NCBI RefSeq assembly: GCF_018785315.1
Contig: NZ_WQPN01000173.1
Span: 1-64,000, forward strand
DNA from: Clostridium sp. MCC353
GTDB taxonomy: Bacteria; Bacillota; Clostridia; Lachnospirales; Lachnospiraceae
Reading direction: 5' to 3'
Length of the DNA stretch: 64,000 nucleotides
Both the position numbers and the translations under genes were made by a program. Positions 7,882-16,567 of the stretch are shown here, in pieces; position 1 is the first letter of the stretch; each line of letters begins with the position of its first letter. Below the pieces are notes generated by a model, which did no database searches, was not told the DNA's origin, and was given only the letters and a program-made list of their open reading frames with translations.

Positions 7882-8877
7882 TCACTGTTTCATCTCGTCC
7901 GCCACCCGGTTAATCAGCTCCGCTGACGGGGCTTTCTGGTCGATGGCCGATACCTTTGTGATCAGCTTGTACAGATCCACATCTTTTTCCTTGGCCGTAT
8001 CCTCGAATAATTTGGCGAAGCTGGAATGGCAGCCAGCCAGTCCGTATACCAGATCAATGGGTTTTACAGGCGCCTGGTAGCCGTATTCCGCCATGGCAGG
8101 AGCCAGTTCATCGTCTATAAAATGAAGCAGGGCGTATAGATCCACATCTTCCATTTTACCAAGTCTCTGGAATGTGGCAGCTGCAAGTTCCGTAGCACAG
8201 TTTCCTGCGCTTCTGGCCATTCCCATCAGGCCGCAGTCGAATACGGACGCGCCAGCCTCTTCGGCCGCCAGGGCGTTGGCCGTCGAAAGTCCCAGGTTGT
8301 TGTGGCCGTGAAATGCAACCGGAATCTGAACCTTCTTTACCATCGCGGATACATAATCGTATACCTGGTGAGGCATCATGGTTCCGGCGGAGTCCATGAT
8401 GGTGATTTCATCCAGACCGCAGGATTCCAGCATTGCAGCTTCCTCCGCCAGATCCTCAGCGGATAAAATGTAGCCTTTCATCATGGAATACCGGCATTTC
8501 ATGCCATACTTTTTCACCAGACGGATGCCGTCGCAGGCCATTTTCCCATCGCCCGCATTGGCGCCGATTCTCAAAAAATGAAGGTTGTAACGGGCTCCCA
8601 GCTCGATATATTTTTCAACCGCATTTTTCACGCCCATGAACATGCCGATCTCCGCCTGGGACAGATAGGGCTGCACCAGTTCCAGATATTCGATATCGTT
8701 CAGCGGGGAAATGCAGTTGTTGGCCTCATAAGCCCCAAGTCCCAGGCAGTTTCCCATTTCGATTAACTTTATGTTGCTTTTTATGAGCCCTTCGATCATC
8801 ATGGTCGTCAGCCTCGCATCAAATCCTTTTCCTATCACATTAGCGCCGTCACGCAGCGTACAATCCATCAGTCTCAT
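7882..8877 (-). CDS. DRE-TIM aldolase (4-hydroxy-2-oxovalerate aldolase / HMGL-like), 331 aa
   Basis: The N-terminal MDCTLRDGANV is the DRE-TIM metallolyase signature; FHGHNNLGLSTANALAAEE holds the metal-binding HxH, and GMARSAGNCATEL is typical of 4-hydroxy-2-oxovalerate aldolases. Such enzymes retro-aldol cleave 4-hydroxy-2-oxo acids to pyruvate and an aldehyde. No acylating aldehyde dehydrogenase partner (DmpF/MhpF) is nearby, unlike aromatic meta-cleavage operons; the neighbours are sugar-acid dehydrogenases instead. AAAGGAATGG precedes the ATG and the gene starts 21 bp past the previous stop. The substrate is probably a sugar-derived 2-oxo acid (inference). Confidence 0.85.
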   Translation of the reverse strand: MRLMDCTLRDGANVIGKGFDARLTTMMIEGLIKSNIKLIEMGNCLGLGAYEANNCISPLNDIEYLELVQPYLSQAEIGMFMGVKNAVEKYIELGARYNLHFLRIGANAGDGKMACDGIRLVKKYGMKCRYSMMKGYILSAEDLAEEAAMLESCGLDEITIMDSAGTMMPHQVYDYVSAMVKKVQIPVAFHGHNNLGLSTANALAAEEAGASVFDCGLMGMARSAGNCATELAAATFQRLGKMEDVDLYALLHFIDDELAPAMAEYGYQAPVKPIDLVYGLAGCHSSFAKLFEDTAKEKDVDLYKLITKVSAIDQKAPSAELINRVADEMKQ

Positions 8878-8898
8878 GATAATACCATTCCTTTTCCT

Positions 8899-9783
8899 TT
8901 ACTTTTTCTGGTTCTCTTCCAGCCATTTATGTATGTAGGTGTAATTTTTATCCCCTGCGCCCTGGTTGGAGACCGCCTGGTAAATCTGATATACCAGGCC
9001 GGATACAGGAGTGAATCCGCTGATTTCCTTGGCGGTATCGATAAACAGGCCCACATCCTTTTTCATCAGATCCAGGCGGAAACCTGGGGTGTGGTCCCCT
9101 GTCATCATGTATTTGGGCACATTTTTTTCGAAGACAAAACTGCCGCCGCTGCTCTGGTTCACCACTTCGCTGAGAACTTTGTCGTCCACGCCCAAATCCC
9201 TGGCAATGCAGAGCACTTCCGCCGCAATGGCCGTATTGGCCGCGTTCAGCATCTGGTTCAGCATCTTGATGTTGGAGGCGCTGCCCACCGGGCCGGTGTG
9301 GATGATTTTCTTACCCATGGCCTCAAATATATCCCGGTTTTCCTGGAATTGTTCCTCCGTACACCCCGCCATGATTGTGAGGGTTCCCGCCTGGGCCCCT
9401 GCCACGCCGCCGCTGACCGGGGCGTCGATGAACTGAACATCCTTTTCCGTCTGCTCGATATACCGGGCAATGGCCTGCTTGGTGGTTCCTTTGGCAGACG
9501 TCATATCAATGCAGATCAGCCCCGGTTTGGCGTTCAGCAGAATGCCGTCTTCCTTATATAAACTGAGTATTTCCTGGTCTGCCGGAACGATCGTGATAAT
9601 CACGTCGCAGATTTCCGCCATGGTCTGAAAGCTTCCCACGGAGCCGCCCCCGGCCGCTATAATCTTCTGCTGGCTTTCCGAACTGCTGGAACACACCAAA
9701 ACCTCGAAGCCATTTTTACATAAATTCAACGCCATCGGAAGGCCCATGTTTCCAAGGCCGATAAACCCTATTTTCTTACCCAT
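8899..9783 (-). CDS. 3-hydroxyisobutyrate dehydrogenase-family (GarR/GlxR-like) oxidoreductase, 294 aa
   Basis: The Rossmann motif IGFIGLGNMGLPMALNL opens the protein, and FIDAPVSGGVAGAQAGTLTI is the family substrate-binding signature. The conserved lysine is in NIKMLNQMLN. Members include tartronate semialdehyde reductase, which ends glucarate and galactarate pathways, and 3-hydroxyisobutyrate dehydrogenase. With a hydroxypyruvate reductase-type enzyme in the same operon, a tartronate-semialdehyde or glycerate-level reaction is plausible but not shown. It sits between the Ldh-family gene and the aldolase with gaps of about 21 bp. Confidence 0.88.
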   Translation of the reverse strand: MGKKIGFIGLGNMGLPMALNLCKNGFEVLVCSSSSESQQKIIAAGGGSVGSFQTMAEICDVIITIVPADQEILSLYKEDGILLNAKPGLICIDMTSAKGTTKQAIARYIEQTEKDVQFIDAPVSGGVAGAQAGTLTIMAGCTEEQFQENRDIFEAMGKKIIHTGPVGSASNIKMLNQMLNAANTAIAAEVLCIARDLGVDDKVLSEVVNQSSGGSFVFEKNVPKYMMTGDHTPGFRLDLMKKDVGLFIDTAKEISGFTPVSGLVYQIYQAVSNQGAGDKNYTYIHKWLEENQKK

Positions 9784-9804
9784 GTCCCTTCTCCTTTCTG
9801 ATTA

Positions 9805-10851
9805 TCAGATTCCAAATTCCACCTGATATTGTTCTGCCAGCGCCCTCAGTTCCTCATAAACGCTGTCGGACAGGCTGATTCCATTGGCTTTCCTCTCCGC
9901 TCTCTTTCGCGTCTCAATCTCACCCGGCATGAAAATCTCCTCCACTCCGGGGTTCTTGGGAAGCGCCTTCATCTCCTGCACCATCTGGTCCAAACTGGCC
10001 TTAAATCTATCCAGTCCCACAAACTTATCCACATCCACCGCGCAGAAGAAATGTCCCACGTTCTGCGGGTGCTCAAAATCATTCCAGAAATGGCTGATGT
10101 GAGGCCCCACTTCAGCTCCGCTCAAAATTCCGCAGAAGATTTCCATGAATATGGCCAGACCCGACCCTTTGGCTCCGCCGATGGGAAGCAGGGTGCCGTA
10201 CTGCCCTTCTACCGGGTCTGTGGTCGGTTTGCCGTCTTTGGTCACCACCCAGCCTTCGGGTATGGTTTTCCCAAGTTTTGCCGCCAGAATGATCTTACCC
10301 ATGGCAACCACGCTGGGAGCCATGTCCAGAATAATGGGATTTCCCGAAGTGGGTGCGCCAAATGCAATCGGATTGGTTCCCATGTACTTTTGCGGGCTTC
10401 CCCAGGGGGCCAGGTTTGGCGGCGCATTGGTTCCGGTGATTCCGATCATGCCAGCCTCTGCGGCCATCCTGGCATAGTACGCGGCCATTCCATAGTGGTT
10501 GGAATTGCTGGCGGCCGCAAAACAGCAGCCGCTCTCCTTCGCTTTTTCAATACAGCGTTCCATGGCGAATTTCCCTACCACCATTCCCATGGCATTGCCG
10601 CCATGTACATGAATGCTTCCGGCATATTCCTGGTCCACTCTGCACTGTCCCCGGCTGTCCACCACTCCGGTTTTCAGCCGTTTCATATAATTTGTCATGC
10701 GGCTGACACCGTGGGATTCCACGCCGCAGAGATCAGCGTCCACCAGGTTGTCGGCACAGACAAAGGCATCTTCTTCCGAAACATGCTCTGCCATCATAAG
10801 TTTTTGGCACAGGCTTCTAAGTTCTGTCCAATTTACGTTATGTTCTCCCAT
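9805..10851 (-). CDS. Ldh family (malate/L-lactate/YiaK/AllD type) NAD(P)-dependent oxidoreductase, 348 aa
   Basis: The family uses a fold unlike classical lactate dehydrogenase and reduces 2-oxo or diketo acids, for example 2,3-diketogulonate by YiaK. Signatures are DLCGVESHGVSRM (about residues 44-56), SNSNHYGMAAYYARMA with the catalytic His, GSPQKYMGTNPIAFGAPT and LLPIGGAKGSGLAIFMEI. The ATG at 10851 has AAAGGTG upstream; an in-frame GTG three codons earlier overlaps that site. It is the first enzyme gene after the solute-binding protein, with a 30-bp gap. Confidence 0.88.
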   Translation of the reverse strand: MGEHNVNWTELRSLCQKLMMAEHVSEEDAFVCADNLVDADLCGVESHGVSRMTNYMKRLKTGVVDSRGQCRVDQEYAGSIHVHGGNAMGMVVGKFAMERCIEKAKESGCCFAAASNSNHYGMAAYYARMAAEAGMIGITGTNAPPNLAPWGSPQKYMGTNPIAFGAPTSGNPIILDMAPSVVAMGKIILAAKLGKTIPEGWVVTKDGKPTTDPVEGQYGTLLPIGGAKGSGLAIFMEIFCGILSGAEVGPHISHFWNDFEHPQNVGHFFCAVDVDKFVGLDRFKASLDQMVQEMKALPKNPGVEEIFMPGEIETRKRAERKANGISLSDSVYEELRALAEQYQVEFGI

Positions 10852-10881
10852 TATCCACACCTTTTTCTTTCCAAATTAGTC

Positions 10882-12264
10882 TTATTTATTAAAAAATTTG
10901 TCATAACATCCCTGATAGTACTCTGCCCACTTATCCAGCATCTCCTGGGCTGTCATCTCGCCGGTCATCACATACTGGCTGTCGGTATCCATTTCACCAT
11001 AGATGTCGTCATGTCCGGGCAGCCATGAATACTGGTTATAGAAGAGTGTGTTCTCATCCAGCAGAAGGTCTGCGGAAGATTCATACCAAGGCTGTTCGTC
11101 GATCCATTTTGCATTTTCAAGCACGTCTTCATCCACTGGAACCACGCCCCACTGCTGGCAGTACTCGCTGACCGGTTCTCCCGTTGTCATATAAGCGATG
11201 AAATCAAAGGCCGCATCCGGGTTCTTGCAGGTTGAAGAAATGGTCATTCCGCCCGGCTGGATCATCAGGTTTACAGAAGTTCCCTTGTCATTCAAAGGCA
11301 TGCCGATGGCTTCAAATTTACTCTGGTCTCCTTCAAATGCCTCCATATGGTTGGACGCTGACCCCAGGTTGTGGATGATCATGCCCGCCGCGCCGGAATC
11401 AAATGCGGCCGCCAGTTCGGTCCATCCATAGTTCAAATCGCCTTCTGCCGTACATTTCCCATAAAGTCCCAGGTAGCGTTCTACAAATTCAACATTTTTC
11501 GGATCATTGATGGTACATTTTCCATTTTCATCAAACACAGATAAAATTCCGCTGTAAGCGTACATCATACGTTCCAGGAACTTGGCTCCGCCTTTTCCGC
11601 CTCTGATGGAAAGGCCGTAACGTCCCTGCCCCTTATCCGTCATGTTTTCCACCGCCTGGAATAAGTTATCCCATGTGTCCACAGTGGAATTGGTCTCTTT
11701 CAGCCAGTCGCTTCTCACCCATAAAACGGTAAATGAAATGCCGTTTGGTATGTAGTAAAGCTGGTTCTGCCCTGTCACGTCATATTGGCGCACCGTCTCG
11801 ATTGCCGATGAAAGGATCTGGTCTTTTTTGTCCCATTTGTCAAAATAAGTATCCAGCGGAATTACATATTCGCCGTTGATGTGGCTGGTAATATCAGGTC
11901 CTGAAGAAAGGAAGATATCCGGCCCCTGACCCGCCTCATAAGCGGTCATGATCTTATCATCCGCGGAATCCGGAAGTGGCGTCACCTCGATTTTTACGTT
12001 AGGATGTTCGCTCATATAGTTGGAAACCATGGTTTCCACATATTTTGTACGTTCCGGTGTGACGAAATCCGCCCACAGGGTTAAGGTAACGTCCTCTCCC
12101 GACGCTTCTTTTGCGGTTTCTCCCTGAGACGCCGCCTGGGTGGTCTCTGTTTTTTCCGTGCCTGCCGCCTGGGTGGTTTCAGCGGTCTTGCTTCCTCCGC
12201 CGCATCCCGTTAAAAGCATACTTCCTGCTAACAGCAGTGCCATTGTCTTTCCTAATTTTCTCAT
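10882..12264 (-). CDS. ABC transporter sugar-type solute-binding lipoprotein, 460 aa
   Basis: A lipoprotein signal (MRKLGKTMALLLAGSMLLTG then Cys) and a Thr/Glu-rich linker precede a family 1 extracellular solute-binding domain (VTLTLWADFVTPERTKYVET; SAIETVRQYDV; GAAGMIIHNLGS). It would capture a carbohydrate or sugar acid at the cell surface and deliver it to the two permeases encoded upstream. No ATPase gene is in the operon, so a shared MsmX-type ATPase is expected (known for this transporter class). Confidence 0.92.
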   Translation of the reverse strand: MRKLGKTMALLLAGSMLLTGCGGGSKTAETTQAAGTEKTETTQAASQGETAKEASGEDVTLTLWADFVTPERTKYVETMVSNYMSEHPNVKIEVTPLPDSADDKIMTAYEAGQGPDIFLSSGPDITSHINGEYVIPLDTYFDKWDKKDQILSSAIETVRQYDVTGQNQLYYIPNGISFTVLWVRSDWLKETNSTVDTWDNLFQAVENMTDKGQGRYGLSIRGGKGGAKFLERMMYAYSGILSVFDENGKCTINDPKNVEFVERYLGLYGKCTAEGDLNYGWTELAAAFDSGAAGMIIHNLGSASNHMEAFEGDQSKFEAIGMPLNDKGTSVNLMIQPGGMTISSTCKNPDAAFDFIAYMTTGEPVSEYCQQWGVVPVDEDVLENAKWIDEQPWYESSADLLLDENTLFYNQYSWLPGHDDIYGEMDTDSQYVMTGEMTAQEMLDKWAEYYQGCYDKFFNK

Positions 12265-12313
12265 AACTTAAACCTCTCCTTTTCTTTTTTTACTTGCATT
12301 TTTCCGGCGGTTT

Positions 12314-13156
12314 TTACCCCTTAACCGCCCCTGCGTTCAAACCGCTTACCAGATTTTTCTGAACATACGCGAACAGAAGGATCGGCGGGATGAGCGCTAT
12401 GATACACCCGGCCGCAAGAGCCGAATAATCAGTGCTGTATTCACCAACAAGGTACTTGAGCCCTACGGAAATTGGGAATTTCTTCGCATCCGTAAGAAGC
12501 GTGTAGGATAACAGATATTCATTCCAGCAGGTGATAAACGCATAGGCGATAACCGTAGTAAATCCAGGCCGAACCGCCGGAAGAATCACTTTAAATATAA
12601 TCTGGGCCCGGTTGCAGCCGTCTATGGCCGCCGCCTCATCAATCTCTTTGGGAATCCCCCCGATAAAGCTCTTCATCATCAGGCTGTTATAAGGAAGGCC
12701 GGCCGCGATATGCAGCAGACAGATTCCAAACAGGGAGTTGGTCAGCTTCAATTTCACCATCATCAGGAAAATGGACGACATATTAAATATGAGAGGGATC
12801 ATCTGGGTCATCAGAAGAACCACCATAAAAACCTGTTTTCCCTTGAAGTTAAACCTGCTCAGCGCATAACCATTAAATAAAGCCAGAAAACCGATAATAA
12901 ATACGGACCCAAAGGATGTAATCATGGAATTTACAAAAAATTTATTTAGTTTATTGCTGGTCCACACATATATGTAGTTTAAAACCGTAGCCGGTCTGGG
13001 TATAATCTGAAATTCTCCCCTGATGACGCTGGAACCTTCTCTGAAGGACAGGGAAAGGGCCCACATGAGCGGAATGCCTATAAAGATCAGAAATGCCATC
13101 ATAGGCAGATATAAGGTCAGAACGCGCAGCATTTTCTTTTTCGTCTTTGGATTCAT
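12314..13156 (-). CDS. Carbohydrate ABC transporter permease, MalG-type, 280 aa
   Basis: Six membrane helices are predicted; the EAA loop that docks the ATPase is EIDEAAAIDGCNRAQIIFKV, followed by LPAVRPG. The C-terminus (NLVSGLNAGAVKG) is the usual MalG-class ending. It begins 2 bp after the MalF-type gene, so the pair is translationally coupled. With the binding protein it forms the inner-membrane channel for the operon substrate. Confidence 0.92.
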   Translation of the reverse strand: MNPKTKKKMLRVLTLYLPMMAFLIFIGIPLMWALSLSFREGSSVIRGEFQIIPRPATVLNYIYVWTSNKLNKFFVNSMITSFGSVFIIGFLALFNGYALSRFNFKGKQVFMVVLLMTQMIPLIFNMSSIFLMMVKLKLTNSLFGICLLHIAAGLPYNSLMMKSFIGGIPKEIDEAAAIDGCNRAQIIFKVILPAVRPGFTTVIAYAFITCWNEYLLSYTLLTDAKKFPISVGLKYLVGEYSTDYSALAAGCIIALIPPILLFAYVQKNLVSGLNAGAVKG

Positions 13157-13158
13157 CT

Positions 13159-14061
13159 CTATTCGTTCACTCCTTTTCCGAAGTTATTGGCTTTCAGGTA
13201 GATCACAACGTATACGCTGAGGATCAGGAACAGAATCACCGTCAAAGCAGCTCCGTAACCATACTGTCCGTTTTCAATGGAAGTCTTGTACATATAGATC
13301 GGAAGCGTGAGCGTCCTCCGTACCGGACCTCCGTCCGTCATGGTCATGATCAGGTCCACGGAACGGAATTCCCAGATCGTTCTCATCAAAGTGGCAAATA
13401 CAATGGATTCCTTCATATAGGGAATGGTGATGAGCCAGAAATTCTTCCAGGCATTTCCCCCGTCCACCTTTGCCGATTCATAAAGTTCCAGGGGCACGGT
13501 CTGCAGTCCGCCGAGCAGGGTAATGGTAAAAAATGGAATGCCTCTCCAGAGTTCCGCGATCACAACGGAAGGAAATGCGGTCTGTACATTCTGCACCCAG
13601 GCTTTTGTCATATGGGAAAGCCCCACGGCTTTCAGCACATTGTTTAAAAGGCCGATATGTTCATTGAAGATTAAAACCCAAAGCATGGTAGTCAGCACGC
13701 CCGATACCGCCCAGGGCGCGAAACAGAACGTTCTTACGAGCCCCCGCCCTCTGAACTTCTGGTTCAGGATCAGCGCAAATATCATTCCAAAGAACAACTG
13801 CAGCGTAACCTGTGAAACCACCCATTTTAAAGAAGTAACCAGCGTTTTCACAAAGACCTTGTCTTCCGTAAAGATCTTTACAAAGTTTGCCATCCCCACA
13901 AATTCCGTTGCCTTTGGATTTCCACGGTCATAATTGGTGACCGCATATCCGAATCCCCGGATCATTGGAAAAAAGCAAAACATCCCCAAAAATACCAACG
14001 TAGGCAGAATCAGCAGCCATGGAAAAATGTTCTTTGCATTTTTCGAATAAAAATTACTCAT
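13159..14061 (-). CDS. Carbohydrate ABC transporter permease, MalF-type, 300 aa
   Basis: The first gene of the catabolic operon. Six helices, a long first periplasmic stretch, and the EAA loop ELYESAKVDGGNAWKNFWLI are visible. The ATG at 14061 is chosen because AAAGGAGAAGGGAAC lies directly upstream; the in-frame extension to 14133 runs into the promoter region. It is transcribed divergently from the PrpR-type regulator across a 199-bp control region. Confidence 0.9.
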   Translation of the reverse strand: MSNFYSKNAKNIFPWLLILPTLVFLGMFCFFPMIRGFGYAVTNYDRGNPKATEFVGMANFVKIFTEDKVFVKTLVTSLKWVVSQVTLQLFFGMIFALILNQKFRGRGLVRTFCFAPWAVSGVLTTMLWVLIFNEHIGLLNNVLKAVGLSHMTKAWVQNVQTAFPSVVIAELWRGIPFFTITLLGGLQTVPLELYESAKVDGGNAWKNFWLITIPYMKESIVFATLMRTIWEFRSVDLIMTMTDGGPVRRTLTLPIYMYKTSIENGQYGYGAALTVILFLILSVYVVIYLKANNFGKGVNE

Positions 14062-14260
14062 GTTCCCTTCTCCTTTTTTCATTCTTTTTTGTCTAAATCT
14101 GTTGTTCCCTCCCGATGATTTAATTATAAACATTTTAACAATTGTTTCAATCTAAATACAATTGCATTTTGTTTATTATTTAAACATATTGTTGTGTTTT
14201 GCTTTTGTTCGTGGTATTATTGTATATAAATTAAACAGTACGGGAGGGATACTTAGTAAA
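14062..14260. promoter_or_regulatory. Divergent control region with candidate regulator sites
   Basis: This AT-rich gap separates the ABC/catabolic operon (minus) from its likely regulator (plus). It contains AACAATTGTT near 14139, a second CAATTG near 14159, and TATTATTTAAACATA at 14174-14188. The last 15-mer recurs exactly at 16520-16534, upstream of the cyclase gene, so it is a candidate operator for the regulator at 14261. Promoter boxes could not be assigned with confidence, and no -12/-24 sigma-54 element was noticed. Confidence 0.5.
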
Positions 14261-16039
14261 ATGAGCAGAAGAAAAATTAAATTATTAGCAATTGCCCCCA
14301 GCGAAAGCATTCAAAGCCAGTTATACGAAATCGTGGCTACTATGGAACAGGTGGATATGGACGCCTATGTGGGAAACCTTTACAGCGGGGTGGAAATTGT
14401 GCAGCAGCGCTCTTCCATTGACTATGACGCCATCCTTTCCCGCGGCGAGACGGCTTCCATGATCAAAAAGGTGACGGAAATCCCGGTCATCGAATTTCCT
14501 CTTTCCTTTTACGATGTGCTCCACGCCATGAAACTGGCCGACAATTTCAACGAACCCTATGCCATCGTCGGATTTACCCCCGTCACCAACAGCGCCCATC
14601 TGCTGCGGGATCTTCTGCAGCTGGACCTGGATATCCACACCCTCTTTACATTAGAAGATGCGGTTCCTTTGATGGAGCGTTTGAAGAATAAGGGTTACCG
14701 GCTGATCGTATCCGGAATGGGCATCGATTCCATTGCCAGAAGAAACGGCCTCAATTCCATTCTCATCACCACCGGCAGGGAAAGCCTGTCCTCAGCTATA
14801 GACCAGGCGGTCCGGCTCTGCACCACCCTGGCCCGGGTCCGGGAAAGAGAGGATTTTCTGCGCTCCCTTTTAGTGCAGAGCGACCATGAAATTCTTGTTT
14901 TCAACAAAGAAAAAGAGATGATTTTCTCATCTCTGAAAACGATTAAAAAGGATCTGGCTGTCTCCATTGCCGTAAGACGCCTTCAGAATGTCCAGCAGAC
15001 AGATTCAACCATTGTAAAGGCGAACAATGGAATGATCATAACCATCCGTGAAAAGAATATTGAGATCGGCGACAGCCCATTTACGGTGTTTTATTTTTCC
15101 CAGCAGAAAAAACCTTACACAGCTCCTAAAAATGAAATCCGGGCATTTTCCCGGGGCGAAGCGGTGGACACCTTCCTATACCACTATCTGGAACTGTCTT
15201 CTTCCGGCTATGATTCCGCCCAATCCCTCCAGCAGATCATCCAGTCCCCCTACCCGGTCATGATTCTGGGGGAAAATGGAGCTGGAAAAGAGCAGATTGC
15301 CGCCACCATTTACACCCAGGGGAAATACCAGCACCATCCTTATGTGGTCATCGACTTTGAACTGGCCTCGGACAAAACATGGACTTTCCTGCTGAGCCAT
15401 GTGAATTCCCCCATCAACAGCCAGGAGATCACCATTTATTTCCGCAATATTGAAAAACTGTCTTCCGCAAAAACCGATAAGCTGAAATCCATCCTCTACG
15501 ACACAGGCCTGTGCCGCAGGAGCCGGGTGATCTTATCCTATACCACCATGCCGGGGGAGAAAATCCCGGCCCACGCCTTAAACTTAATCAACCAGCTTTC
15601 CTGCCTGACCATCCGCATGATCCCTCTGAGAGAACGTTCCGGCGAGATCCAGGCACTGTCCAGCCTCTACATCAGCACGGTGAACATCGATCTGGCGAAG
15701 CAGGTCATCGGCTTCACCCCCCAGGCCATGTCTCTCATCGAATCCTACCAGTGGCCCGGTAATCTGACCCAGTTTAAACGGGTCATCACCCAGCTTGTGA
15801 CTGATGCCGCGTCTTCTTATATACAGGAAGAGAGCGTTAAACGGATACTGGAATCTGAAGATTCCAACCCCACATCTTCTTCCGCCCTTTCCAGCGTCTT
15901 GAATCTGAATAAGCCGCTGGAAGATATTGAAAAGGATATTGTAAAGGCAGTGCTGGCGGAAACAGGAGGGAATCAGAGCCAGGCGGCCGCCAGGCTGGGG
16001 ATATGCAGGACAACGCTGTGGAGGATTGTGAATAAGTGA
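14261..16039 (+). CDS. PrpR_N-domain, Fis-type HTH transcriptional regulator with degenerate AAA domain, 592 aa
   Basis: Residues 1-190 match the PrpR_N sensor domain, which binds small organic-acid ligands in propionate-type regulators. A PAS-like stretch follows at about 205-285. The central region looks like a sigma-54 activator AAA domain with a readable Walker A (GENGAGKE near 337). The GAFTGA loop that touches sigma-54 is absent, and the Walker B site is not acidic (EITIYFRNIEKL). The C-terminus is a Fis-type helix-turn-helix (NQSQAAARLGICRTTLWRIV). It may therefore regulate a sigma-A promoter rather than act as a true enhancer-binding protein. The ATG at 14261 follows GGGAGGGAT; the in-frame ATG at 14162 lies in the control region. 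Divergent position makes it the operon's probable regulator. Confidence 0.82.
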   Translation: MSRRKIKLLAIAPSESIQSQLYEIVATMEQVDMDAYVGNLYSGVEIVQQRSSIDYDAILSRGETASMIKKVTEIPVIEFPLSFYDVLHAMKLADNFNEPYAIVGFTPVTNSAHLLRDLLQLDLDIHTLFTLEDAVPLMERLKNKGYRLIVSGMGIDSIARRNGLNSILITTGRESLSSAIDQAVRLCTTLARVREREDFLRSLLVQSDHEILVFNKEKEMIFSSLKTIKKDLAVSIAVRRLQNVQQTDSTIVKANNGMIITIREKNIEIGDSPFTVFYFSQQKKPYTAPKNEIRAFSRGEAVDTFLYHYLELSSSGYDSAQSLQQIIQSPYPVMILGENGAGKEQIAATIYTQGKYQHHPYVVIDFELASDKTWTFLLSHVNSPINSQEITIYFRNIEKLSSAKTDKLKSILYDTGLCRRSRVILSYTTMPGEKIPAHALNLINQLSCLTIRMIPLRERSGEIQALSSLYISTVNIDLAKQVIGFTPQAMSLIESYQWPGNLTQFKRVITQLVTDAASSYIQEESVKRILESEDSNPTSSSALSSVLNLNKPLEDIEKDIVKAVLAETGGNQSQAAARLGICRTTLWRIVNK

Positions 16040-16046
16040 GAGTAAC

Positions 16047-16354
16047 GCTAAGAGAAGAGGGGCGCCTTGGGCCGGCCGGGACGACGGGATTCGGTGGAAT
16101 GAAAGGCTGCGGATTCCAGAGAGGGCAGGTCTAAGTGAAAATGAGACAAAAAAAGCAGGACCGGTGCCACTCACTGAAAATCTTTGATATATTTTCAGTT
16201 CGGGGGCACCTTGAATGTTGATTCGGAAATCAACATTCACCTGCTTTTTTTGTCTCATTTTCACTAAGTCCTGCCGATCTCTTTCATTAGCAGCCCTTTC
16301 ATTCCACCGAATCCCGTCATCCCGGCCGGCCCAAGGCGCCCCTCTTCTCTTAGC
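16047..16354. repeat. 308-bp nested long inverted repeat
   Basis: The outer arms start GCTAAGAGAAGAGGGGCGCC at 16047 and their complement ends at 16354; about 60 nt pair almost perfectly. After an unpaired patch a second perfect 25-bp arm pair follows (16135-16159 with 16240-16264, GTGAAAATGAGAC then an A-run and GCAGG). Inside are two more hairpins: GGTGCC/GGCACC with CTGAAAAT/ATTTTCAG (16164-16210), and TGAATGTTGATT with its complement (about 16212-16239). It lies directly after the regulator stop. It could be nested mobile elements, a strong terminator or a structured RNA. Confidence 0.75.
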
Positions 16355-16567
16355 TGGGTATCTCTGGAGTAAGGTGTTAAAAGATTGATGAGGGTTGGTT
16401 ATATATGAACGGATAATTATTACTATTTATCTGGTAGATTCTGTTATTGGAAATCAATTATGTCTATTTTTTAAACATTTAATTATTTCATTTCTATTTC
16501 ATTCCTCATTTATATAGACTATTATTTAAACATAATTATAAAAATACGGAAAGCGAGGAATATTTTT
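16355..16567 (+). promoter_or_regulatory. Upstream region of the cyclase gene with repeated TTTAAACAT words
   Basis: AT-rich leader. TATTATTTAAACATA at 16520-16534 matches 14174-14188 exactly over 15 bases, and a related TTTTTTAAACATTTAATTA lies near 16466-16484. GGAAAGCGAGGAATATTTTT precedes the ATG at 16568. The shared motif suggests the cyclase belongs to the regulon of the PrpR_N-type regulator (inference). Confidence 0.45.

Noticed and set aside
9829-11028. 399-codon ORF on the plus strand
   Set aside because: Entirely antisense to the Ldh-family dehydrogenase and binding-protein genes, which have clear motifs and sites; His/Gly-rich shadow composition.
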